This document shows positions 1 through 6,604 of a stretch of DNA of 11,367 nt, in pieces. The position numbers and the translations under genes are program-made. A model generated the notes under the pieces. The model saw nothing but the letters and a program-made list of their open reading frames with translations, was not told the DNA's origin and did not search any database. The stretch is from Desulfamplus sp. (lineage in GTDB: Bacteria > Desulfobacterota > Desulfobacteria > Desulfobacterales > Desulfobacteraceae), in NCBI GenBank assembly GCA_015231395.1, contig JADGBP010000011.1, positions 3,248 to 14,614 on the forward strand, read 5' to 3'. The first letter of the stretch is position 1; every line of letters begins with the position of its first letter.

Positions 1-93
1 TGCACAGGGGCTTTATAATTCATTATCTAATCAATAGTGTTCATTAATAGTTTAAACTTTAAAGAGTACTATAATGAGCTGATTATTCACAGT

Positions 94-112
94 TAATAGT
101 TGTTTTTAACTA

Positions 113-115
<3 letters not shown>
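94..115 (-). other. Small inverted repeat at the groEL stop codon
   Basis: TAATAGTT and AACTATTA form a perfect 8-bp inverted repeat around a 6-nt loop, with the distal arm covering the groEL stop codon. It could fold at the 3' end of the groESL mRNA. It is AT-rich and no U-run follows on the minus strand, so it is not a textbook intrinsic terminator; I infer at most a 3'-end stabilising or weak termination role. Positions 1-93 beyond it show no gene. Confidence 0.4.
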
Positions 116-1780
<1,665 letters not shown>

Positions 1781-1822
1781 TCATATATTTAATTGTTCAA
1801 GAATTTTAATTCTACAGTACTT

Positions 1823-1835
1823 GCAGCAAAGCTGC
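1823..1835 (-). other. Short hairpin in the groEL leader
   Basis: GCAGC-AAA-GCTGC is a 5-bp GC-rich stem with a 3-nt loop, about 65 nt upstream of the groEL start in the long groES-groEL gap. Next to it, AGAATT-TT-AATTCT (1800-1813) is another perfect inverted repeat. Both would be in the groESL mRNA and could influence stability or relative expression of the two genes. That role is inference only. Confidence 0.25.
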
Positions 1836-1939
1836 TTATATTCTTGTGTGTTTTTCTTTTTTTTGGATTGATTATTTTGTCTGCATTACACACATCATTG
1901 ATACAGTGTATGCCAGATATTTAAGATTACGCAATCAAT

Positions 1940-1967
1940 AGACACGCATCTTGAGACACGCATCTTG
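1940..1967. repeat. Perfect tandem duplication of a 14-mer
   Basis: AGACACGCATCTTG occurs twice back to back (1940-1953 and 1954-1967) in the groES-groEL spacer. The unit contains no start codon or gene. It is one of several unrelated short duplications filling intergenic gaps in this window. Confidence 0.9.
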
Positions 1968-1980
1968 ATTTTCAGGCTGT

Positions 1981-2011
1981 AATCCAGTCAATTTAATAAT
2001 CCGGTCAATTT
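1981..2011. repeat. Near-perfect 14-mer direct repeat, 17-bp period
   Basis: AATCCAGTCAATTT (1981-1994) and AATCCGGTCAATTT (1998-2011) differ at one base and lie just downstream of the groES stop codon. They probably arose by tandem duplication. No function is apparent. Confidence 0.75.
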
Positions 2012-2017
2012 TATGAC

Positions 2018-2305
2018 TTATTCAACAACACCAAGAACATCATCCTGCCTCATTATAAGGTAGTCAGAACCGTCAATTTTAACATCCGTACCACCATATT
2101 TACTGAAAAGAATACGGTCACCGACTTTAAGCTCCATAGGAATAATTTTTCCGTCTTCTCCAACACGTCCATTGCCTACAGCAACGACTTTGCCCTCAAC
2201 CGGCTTTTCCTTTGCAGTATCAGGAATAATAATTCCACCTTTTGTTTTTTCGATCTCTTCAACACGCTCAACCAGAATTCTATCCTGTAACGGTCTTAAG
2301 CTCAT
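2018..2305 (-). CDS. groES: GroES co-chaperonin, 10 kDa subunit
   Basis: Heptameric lid that caps GroEL rings and triggers substrate encapsulation in the cytosol. The 95-residue product has the normal family length and opens with [16 protein letters not shown]. The mobile-loop segment [15 protein letters not shown] (about residues 21-35) carries the hydrophobic III tripeptide that docks on the GroEL apical domain; the conserved core [20 protein letters not shown] and the C-terminal DDVLGVVE follow. The ATG at 2305 has AAGGAG about 10 nt upstream. It heads the groES-groEL unit, with its own sigma70-like promoter at 2403-2431. No CIRCE (HrcA) inverted repeat is visible upstream, so heat-shock control, if any, uses another mechanism. 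Confidence 0.98.
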   Translation of the reverse strand: MSLRPLQDRILVERVEEIEKTKGGIIIPDTAKEKPVEGKVVAVGNGRVGEDGKIIPMELKVGDRILFSKYGGTDVKIDGSDYLIMRQDDVLGVVE

Positions 2306-2337
2306 GATCTTGATTCTCCTTAAATACGATTTTTTAA

Positions 2338-2363
2338 CATTAATTGTTTACATTAATTGTTTA
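2338..2363. repeat. Perfect tandem 13-mer in the groES 5' UTR
   Basis: CATTAATTGTTTA occurs twice in tandem (2338-2350, 2351-2363), between the predicted groES transcription start (about 2396) and the ribosome-binding site. It lengthens an AT-rich, probably unstructured leader. Confidence 0.9.
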
Positions 2364-2390
2364 GGGTTTTAAATATGACAACTCTTAAAG

Positions 2391-2425
2391 AATCCTGTCT
2401 GAATTATAAGAAAATCCTGTCTGAA
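2391..2425. repeat. 13-bp direct repeat overlapping the groES promoter
   Basis: AATCCTGTCTGAA is found at 2391-2403 and 2413-2425, a 22-bp period (about two helical turns). One copy sits in the spacer between the -35 and -10 boxes and the other begins at the -10 box and extends into the transcription start. Its placement is what a direct-repeat operator would look like, but it may also be just another of the short duplications in this window. Confidence 0.85.
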
Positions 2426-2431
2426 GGTCAG
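2403..2431 (-). promoter_or_regulatory. Sigma70-like promoter for groES-groEL
   Basis: On the minus strand, CTGACC (plus 2426-2431) and a perfect TATAAT (plus 2403-2408) are separated by exactly 17 nt. The predicted start near 2396 gives a leader of about 90 nt. No sigma32-type CCCCAT box was found here. The -35 box matches 4 of 6 bases. Confidence 0.6.
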
Positions 2432-2449
2432 GTGATAATATTTATTTTT

Positions 2450-2487
2450 CAGATGGATAAATTGATATTTCCAGATGGATAAATTGA
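2450..2487. repeat. 16-bp direct repeat after the fmdB-type gene
   Basis: CAGATGGATAAATTGA occurs perfectly at 2450-2465 and 2472-2487, again with a 22-bp period, immediately downstream of the stop codon of the zinc-ribbon gene. No terminator-like T-run follows it on the minus strand. Confidence 0.88.
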
Positions 2488-2490
2488 GAG

Positions 2491-2802
2491 TTATTCGGCT
2501 TTGTTGTTGGTGTTTGAGCAGGATTGTGTACATGTACTCGAACATGGAGATTCTATTTTGTTGCTGCTATTGTTGTCATTGGAGGACGTCTCGCATTTGG
2601 AGCTTTTATCTCCTTTGGAAGGAGTTCCGCCATAATCAGTCACATACCAGCCAGAGCCTTTTAAATGAAATGAACTATGGGAAACAATTTTGTTGAGTCT
2701 GCCCTGACACTTTTTGCATTTTTCCAGGGGAGCGTCTGATATTTTCTGGAATGCTTCTTCAACATTTCCACACTCTTTACATTCATACTCATAGATAGGC
2801 AT
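2491..2802 (-). CDS. FmdB-family zinc ribbon protein
   Basis: Small cytosolic protein of the FmdB/CxxC putative regulatory family, whose biochemical role is not settled; the name comes from a gene near formamidase in Methylophilus. The N-terminal MPIYEYECKECG is the family signature. Two CxxC pairs (Cys8/Cys11 and Cys29/Cys32) form the predicted zinc ribbon, followed by the conserved HLKGSGWYVTDY (about residues 46-57). The rest is a low-complexity Ser/Asn tail with a second set of four cysteines (70, 87, 91, 95), which could bind metal or be oxidised. Length is 103 residues. The ATG at 2802 has GGAG about 11 nt upstream. It is served by two nearly identical promoters and sits upstream of groES, so read-through into groESL is possible. 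Confidence 0.9.
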   Translation of the reverse strand: MPIYEYECKECGNVEEAFQKISDAPLEKCKKCQGRLNKIVSHSSFHLKGSGWYVTDYGGTPSKGDKSSKCETSSNDNNSSNKIESPCSSTCTQSCSNTNNKAE

Positions 2803-2845
2803 TTTGCTTTATTCTCCGATGTTTTTTAGGGTTCATCATTTCCAG

Positions 2846-2885
2846 CATTTAAATGCATTTTTATAGTTCGTCATTTAAATGCATT
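2846..2885. repeat. 14-bp direct repeat in the zinc-ribbon gene leader
   Basis: CATTTAAATGCATT occurs at 2846-2859 and 2872-2885 (26-bp period). The core CATTTAAATG is itself palindromic, so each copy could be a half-site pair for a dimeric regulator. Both copies fall just downstream of the proximal promoter, at or after the predicted transcription start. Confidence 0.8.
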
Positions 2886-2888
2886 GAT

Positions 2889-2916
2889 AAAATAGTCAGT
2901 CTTTACACCTTGTCAA
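2889..2916 (-). promoter_or_regulatory. Proximal promoter of the zinc-ribbon gene
   Basis: On the minus strand a perfect -35 TTGACA (plus 2911-2916), a 16-nt spacer and TATTTT (plus 2889-2894) point toward the gene starting at 2802. The predicted leader is about 80 nt. A second copy of the same arrangement lies 104 bp upstream. Confidence 0.65.
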
Positions 2917-2923
2917 GCATTTA

Positions 2924-2960
2924 TTAATTCTGTTTTTTGAGGTATTCTTAATTCTGTTTT
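2924..2960. repeat. 13-bp direct repeat between the two promoters
   Basis: TTAATTCTGTTTT is present at 2924-2936 and 2948-2960 (24-bp period), between the proximal and distal promoter copies. No role is evident. Confidence 0.75.
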
Positions 2961-2992
2961 GAAGCATCATTAGATAGAAATTCATGTACGAT

Positions 2993-3020
2993 AAAATAGA
3001 CAGACTTTATTGCTTGTCAA
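2993..3020 (-). promoter_or_regulatory. Distal duplicate promoter of the zinc-ribbon gene
   Basis: Perfect TTGACA (plus 3015-3020), 16-nt spacer and TATTTT (plus 2993-2998), flanked by the same bases as the proximal copy (CTTGACAAG upstream, ATC after the -10). The two 32-bp blocks differ at only a few spacer positions, which indicates duplication of a whole promoter. It lies immediately downstream of the HEXXH gene. Confidence 0.6.
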
Positions 3021-3074
3021 GGCTTACTAAAGTAAAATTTAAACTCTTTCTTCAATCTCTTGTTCAAGGTAATT

Positions 3075-3593
3075 TTAAAGCCATTTATTATAATATAAGA
3101 GGACGTTATCCATACCAGATATGGCAACTCCTTTAATTATTTTTGAGGTTATGGCATGCACTTTTCTCTCCTCTTCCAAAGCACACTGATCTTCAGAAGA
3201 AGCAGAGTAAATCTGTTGAAAGGTAGAAAATCTTACAATATGAATCAATTCATGCACTGCAATGTAAACAAGAAACGGCAATAAAACAAGCGTCTGGTTC
3301 TGAGCTGTTTTCTGCAAAATAGCGTTATCCTGAAAACAGACTGTGTAATAATTCATTGTGCTTGAGCCAAGTGCTCCATTTTTTTTTCTTGCCTCATATC
3401 CAAGAACTTGAGCACACGGTCCCTCCACAATTTCATCTCCTTCGAGATCTTTAAGGGTTTTAATATCATACCTGCTGCGGAGCCATTGAGTTGATGACAT
3501 TTTATAGTGATTGCTGACCAGTTCTTCTGCAATTAAAACTGCATCATCAAGCACCTTTAACTGCACGGGGGTAAAGGTTATTGGTTTATCCAT
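3075..3593 (-). CDS. Unnamed HEXXH putative zinc metalloprotease
   Basis: I cannot name this protein. With the start chosen here it is 172 residues, with no signal peptide or clear membrane span apart from the hydrophobic helix that carries the active site. That helix (about residues 102-122) contains HELIH at 114-118, the HEXXH signature of zinc metallopeptidases, followed by IVRFS and, about 22 residues later, EEERKVH (140-146), which could supply a third ligand (Glu or His). The ATG at 3593 is preferred because AGGAA precedes it by a short spacer; the in-frame ATG at 3635 has no ribosome-binding site. It is divergent from the small basic-protein gene and upstream of the zinc-ribbon gene. 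I infer a zinc hydrolase, but the substrate is unknown and HEXXH alone is not proof. Confidence 0.8.
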   Translation of the reverse strand: MDKPITFTPVQLKVLDDAVLIAEELVSNHYKMSSTQWLRSRYDIKTLKDLEGDEIVEGPCAQVLGYEARKKNGALGSSTMNYYTVCFQDNAILQKTAQNQTLVLLPFLVYIAVHELIHIVRFSTFQQIYSASSEDQCALEEERKVHAITSKIIKGVAISGMDNVLLYYNKWL

Positions 3594-3724
3594 AAAAATT
3601 CCTGTGACTAATTTTACAACACGCACTATTCCCATAATGTTATATTTTCATACCGGCAAGAAAAAGAGCAAGAGATATCTCCACATACAAGAAATATGCG
3701 CACTCTCCATGCAAGAAAAAAGAA

Positions 3725-3754
3725 TGGACATATCACAAAACTTTATGATATAAG
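3725..3754 (+). promoter_or_regulatory. Likely promoter of the small basic-protein gene
   Basis: TGGACA (3725-3730, 5 of 6 matches) and TATAAG (3749-3754, 5 of 6) are separated by 18 nt, giving a start near 3761 and a leader of about 48 nt before the TTG start codon. It lies in the gap shared with the divergent HEXXH gene, for which I found no convincing promoter. Confidence 0.45.
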
Positions 3755-3808
3755 TTTCTGATTCATCATTAATATAACATTTGGAAATTAATTAAAGGAG
3801 GTGGTCTT

Positions 3809-3907
3809 TTGGGCAGTGTTATTAAAAAGAGAAGAAAAAAAATGCGCAAGCATAAACATAAAAAACTCCTCGCAAGAACAAGACATCAAAGACGCAAAGG
3901 CAAATAG
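3809..3907 (+). CDS. AURKAIP1/COX24-domain (bS22-like) small basic protein
   Basis: A 32-residue, extremely basic protein beginning MGSVIKKRRKKMRKHKHKK and ending RTRHQRRKGK. It resembles the short AURKAIP1/COX24-domain proteins, including mycobacterial ribosomal protein bS22 and the C-terminal domain of mitochondrial mS38, which bind 16S rRNA in the small subunit near the decoding region. The role here is inferred from this similarity. The start is TTG (3809-3811), supported by a near-perfect Shine-Dalgarno AAAGGAGGTG at 3794-3803, 7 nt before it. An internal ATG at 3842 would delete the conserved GSVIKKRRKK. It is a single-gene unit with its own promoter and a downstream hairpin. Confidence 0.88.
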   Translation: MGSVIKKRRKKMRKHKHKKLLARTRHQRRKGK

Positions 3908-3943
3908 CTTCATAATCATATAATGCCGACCACGAATAAAATA

Positions 3944-3990
3944 CCGCAACAGAAAAAACAGAAAGATCTCTTCTGTATTTTCTGTTGCGG
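3944..3990 (+). terminator. Long hairpin after the small basic-protein gene
   Basis: CCGCAACAGAAAA (3944-3956) pairs perfectly with TTTTCTGTTGCGG (3978-3990). After one A-A mismatch a further 6 bp (ACAGAA/TTCTGT) pair, leaving a 7-nt loop. It lies 36 nt past the plus-strand stop, between two convergent genes. There is no T-run on the plus side, while TATTTTATT follows it on the minus strand, so it may act as a bidirectional or backup terminator and 3'-end stabiliser. Confidence 0.65.
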
Positions 3991-4036
3991 CGTTAGAAAT
4001 ATCGAATTTGCTTGTTAAATAGAAGTATTTTCTGCC

Positions 4037-4062
4037 AAAAAAGATCTTTGTGCAAAAAGATC
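4037..4062 (-). terminator. Rho-independent terminator of hflK-hflC
   Basis: Read on the minus strand, GATCTTT and AAAGATC form a perfect 7-bp stem around a 6-nt loop, followed directly by six U residues (plus 4037-4042 is AAAAAA). It begins about 16 nt after the hflC stop codon. The stem is AT-rich but the architecture is canonical. Confidence 0.8.
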
Positions 4063-4078
4063 AAGTACACATCTTACC

Positions 4079-5086
4079 TTACTCACCCTTTATTCCCTTT
4101 AAATACTTCATAAAATCAGAGTCAGTCGAAAGAAGAAGCGTACTGCTCTGATCAAGAGTTGATTTATAAACATCCAGTGTTTTTACAAGAGAATAGAACT
4201 CAGGGTCAACTCCGTATGCTGCTGCATAAATCTCGGTTGCTTTTGCATCAGCTTTGCCTTTAAGCTCTTGGGATATCTTGTATGCCTGAGATTTAACCAG
4301 TTGCAGTTCTTTTTCCTTGTCACCCCTTATGTTGCTTGCCTCTCCTTTGCCTTCGGCACGAAATTTTTCTGCAATCTGTTTTCTTTCTGCAATCATTCTG
4401 CCATATACAGCATCCCTGACCTTTTCAACATAAAGAATCCGTTTGATCTTTACGTCAACAAGTTCAATACCAAAAGCCTCTAATTTGGGTTGAGCCTGTG
4501 CGATTATTTTCTTGTTTATCTCGCTTCGACCCACCTCAATTTTATACTGGGATATATGGGTCCGCGAGTTATTTTTATTAGCTTCATTGCCGGCATTAGT
4601 AATATCTGCTCTAATTGTGTTTTGACTTTCGTAATTGTCAAAAGACTCGAAAGTATCCATTGGTCTGTCAGTGTTGCGAACGCTTTCCACAAGTCTGTAT
4701 GATGTAATAAAGTTTCTCACGGCAGGGTCAATAATATCATCAAGTCGTCCCTTTGCCGTGGTCATGTTATTCACTGTCTGAAAATATTTGATAGGATCGA
4801 CTATTTTCCACCGAGCAAAGGTATCCACCCAGATAAAAGTTTTGTCCTTTGTTGGTATTTGACCAGGATCTCCATCCCATACCTGAAGATTTTTGGGAAA
4901 ATAGGTTGCCTTTTGAATAAAAGGCACTTTGAAATTAAGCCCGGGTGTCATGACTGGATCTCCCACAACCTTTCCAAACTGAGTAATAACAACCTGCTCT
5001 GTCTCATCAACCACATAGGCTGATGTAATAAGAATAAACGCTATAACACCAAATATTGCCAGTACAACACTTTTATATTTCATCAT
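4079..5086 (-). CDS. hflC: HflC, SPFH/band 7 membrane protein
   Basis: Partner of HflK in the large HflKC assembly that surrounds and modulates the membrane protease FtsH. The 335-residue product has one N-terminal membrane helix (about residues 6-25, SVVLAIFGVIAFILITSAYVV) and then the SPFH domain starting DETEQVVITQFGKVVGDPV, with the typical PGLNFKVPFIQ and the DPIKYFQTVNN stretch. A charged helical region (about 220-275) rich in Glu, Lys and Ala should form the coiled coil. A polar segment, TFESFDNYESQNTIRADITN (starting near residue 144), lengthens the middle of the SPFH domain. The first ATG overlaps the hflK stop (ATGA) and is followed by a second ATG; GAGGTGG just upstream can serve either, so the start is uncertain by one codon. 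It is translationally coupled to hflK. Confidence 0.95.
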   Translation of the reverse strand: MMKYKSVVLAIFGVIAFILITSAYVVDETEQVVITQFGKVVGDPVMTPGLNFKVPFIQKATYFPKNLQVWDGDPGQIPTKDKTFIWVDTFARWKIVDPIKYFQTVNNMTTAKGRLDDIIDPAVRNFITSYRLVESVRNTDRPMDTFESFDNYESQNTIRADITNAGNEANKNNSRTHISQYKIEVGRSEINKKIIAQAQPKLEAFGIELVDVKIKRILYVEKVRDAVYGRMIAERKQIAEKFRAEGKGEASNIRGDKEKELQLVKSQAYKISQELKGKADAKATEIYAAAYGVDPEFYSLVKTLDVYKSTLDQSSTLLLSTDSDFMKYLKGIKGE

Positions 5087-6192
5087 TTTACCACCTCATT
5101 TCCCTTTAGAAAATCTCTTGCAGCAGGCACTGTTGAGGATGACACTGCCGCTTCTCCCATATTTAGAAGGGGTAAAAGATTTTTTTGTCCTGAATCCAAA
5201 ACATATTTTTTTCCAATTCTCGGTATAATTTCTAACATGGCTTCTAAATAAAGTCGTGTTTCAGTCACGTCTTTTGCTTTAACATACTCCTGATATACAG
5301 ATGTGAATCTTGAAGCATCGCCCATTGCCCTGTTGACTCTGTCCAGAGCATACCCTTCAGCATCCTTAATTACCCTTTGGGCTTCACCCTTTGCAGCGGG
5401 AATCGCTTTATTATACTCTTCCTTTGCCTTGTAAATGAGCTGCTCTCTCTCTTGAACAGCTTCGTTGACCTCATTGAAAGAAGGTTGAACAGGCTCGGGT
5501 ACATTGGTCTTCTTCATCTCTATAGTGACAATCTGTATTCCTGTTTCTGCCTGGATCATCTCTGTCTGAAGCAGTTCTCTGGCAGCTATGGCAATCTCCT
5601 CACGCTTTGAGATTACTTCATTGATACTGCGATCTCCTACAATGGTACGCATGGTGGCTTCTGCCATATCCCGCAAAATCGCATTTACATCTTCAACCTT
5701 AAACAGATAGTTATATGGATCTGATATTCTGTATTGAACAATCCATGGAACAATAGCGACATTTAAATCGCCTGTCATCATGAAAGCTACCGCTTCTGTG
5801 TTTTCATTGTTAACGCGTGGATCAGAGTCTTCCTGACCGCTTGTAAAGCCAAATTCCTCCTTGTAAACTCTTTTTATTTTTACTTTGGTGACCTTTTCAA
5901 TACCTGATGGGAGTTTAAAATTCAATCCAGGCTGAGAGATTCTGCTGTACTTTCCGAACCTCTGTATAACCCCAACCTCATCAATCGCCACGGTAAAAAA
6001 GATCGAGCTTCCAAAAAACAGGAAAAAAATAATAAGAAGCATCAATAATCCACCTGGAAGTTTAAAATTTTTAAATTTTGATACTATTTCATCGATCTGT
6101 GGTGGTGTAGGCATTCCTGGACCGCCTTCACTGCTACGCCTCTTTTCGTATTGCTCCTGCTTGTCTCTGAGCTTATCCCAATCCCAATTCAT
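5083..6192 (-). CDS. hflK: HflK, SPFH/band 7 membrane protein
   Basis: Membrane-anchored partner of HflC; in other bacteria the complex forms a cage around FtsH and affects turnover of membrane proteins. The 369-residue product has a charged N-terminal segment (MNWDWDKLRDKQEQYEKRR) that also includes the Gly/Pro stretch GGPGMPTPPQ typical of HflK, a single membrane helix at about residues 47-70, then DEVGVIQRFGKYSRISQPGLNFKLP and the SPFH domain. The segment ERE...YKAKEEYNKAIPAAKGEAQRVIKDAEGYALDRVNRA (about 247-290) is the expected helical, Ala/Glu-rich region. AGGG lies about 9 nt before the ATG at 6192. It overlaps hflC by 4 bp. ftsH itself is not in this window. Confidence 0.96.
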   Translation of the reverse strand: MNWDWDKLRDKQEQYEKRRSSEGGPGMPTPPQIDEIVSKFKNFKLPGGLLMLLIIFFLFFGSSIFFTVAIDEVGVIQRFGKYSRISQPGLNFKLPSGIEKVTKVKIKRVYKEEFGFTSGQEDSDPRVNNENTEAVAFMMTGDLNVAIVPWIVQYRISDPYNYLFKVEDVNAILRDMAEATMRTIVGDRSINEVISKREEIAIAARELLQTEMIQAETGIQIVTIEMKKTNVPEPVQPSFNEVNEAVQEREQLIYKAKEEYNKAIPAAKGEAQRVIKDAEGYALDRVNRAMGDASRFTSVYQEYVKAKDVTETRLYLEAMLEIIPRIGKKYVLDSGQKNLLPLLNMGEAAVSSSTVPAARDFLKGNEVVK

Positions 6193-6398
6193 AAAATCAT
6201 TCCCTGTAAAATCATTATTAAATCATTAACAAAACACCGGATGTATTGTCTGAATACATCATTTAAGCTCTTGCCAGTAAAGTTTGAAATATCATTGAAT
6301 AAATCATTCAATTTCCACCAATAAAGTTTAATAGATTACATTAATTGATGTAATTTTCAAGGAAAAACGGAAATTTTAGGGTTAACAAAGAATTTGCT
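6193..6398. other. hflK leader region with three small inverted repeats
   Basis: No gene is visible between the mfd-derived repeat array and hflK. The segment holds three perfect inverted repeats: GATGTATT/AATACATC around GTCTG (6240-6260), ATTGAAT/ATTCAAT around AAATC (6294-6312) and TTACAT/ATGTAA around a 6-nt core (6336-6353). AAATCATT also recurs four times (near 6193, 6209, 6220 and 6301). TTGAAA on the minus strand near 6356 is a possible -35 box, but the -10 partner is poor, so the hflK promoter is not assigned. Confidence 0.45.
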
Positions 6399-6604
6399 GA
6401 AGAGCCTGTTTATTGGGTATTTACCTGAAGAGCTATCTCTTTTATGGGATATTTACCTGAAGAGCTATCTCTTTTATGGGGTGTTTACCTGAAGAGCTAT
6501 CTCTTTTATGGGGTGTTTACCTGAAGAGCTATCTCTTTTATGGGGTGTTTACCTGCAGAGCTATCTCTTTTATGGGGTGTTTACCTGAAGAGCTATCTCT
6601 TTTA
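6399..6604. repeat. 32-bp tandem array duplicated from the mfd 3' end
   Basis: Seven units lie head to tail: a divergent 28-bp copy (6399-6426), five 32-bp copies beginning at 6427, 6459, 6491, 6523 and 6555, and an 18-bp partial copy (6587-6604) inside mfd. The copies at 6459, 6491 and 6523 are identical; those at 6427 and 6555 differ by a few bases. The unit starts GAAGAGCTATCTCTTTTATG and ends TGTTTACCT. It includes the last ten or so codons and stop of mfd, whose actual stop is in the copy at 6555. Each unit contains AAGAG-CTAT-CTCTT, a 5-bp hairpin. As 32 is not a multiple of 3, the array does not extend the reading frame. Confidence 0.95.

Noticed and set aside
2306..2490. CIRCE operator or sigma32 promoter for groESL
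   Set aside because: No TTAGCACTC/GAGTGCTAA inverted repeat and no CTTGAA with CCCCAT pair were found; a sigma70-type promoter explains the region.
3594..3635. Longer N-terminus for the HEXXH protein (start at 3635)
   Set aside because: No Shine-Dalgarno precedes that ATG, whereas AGGAA precedes the ATG at 3593, where the polar MDKPITFTPVQ begins.
6427..6586. Array of intrinsic terminators from the unit hairpins
   Set aside because: The stems have only 5 bp and on the mfd strand are not followed by U-runs, so termination is unlikely.
6399..6604. CRISPR array suggested by regular 32-bp units
   Set aside because: The units are contiguous with no unique spacers between them, and the sequence is plainly the 3' end of mfd.
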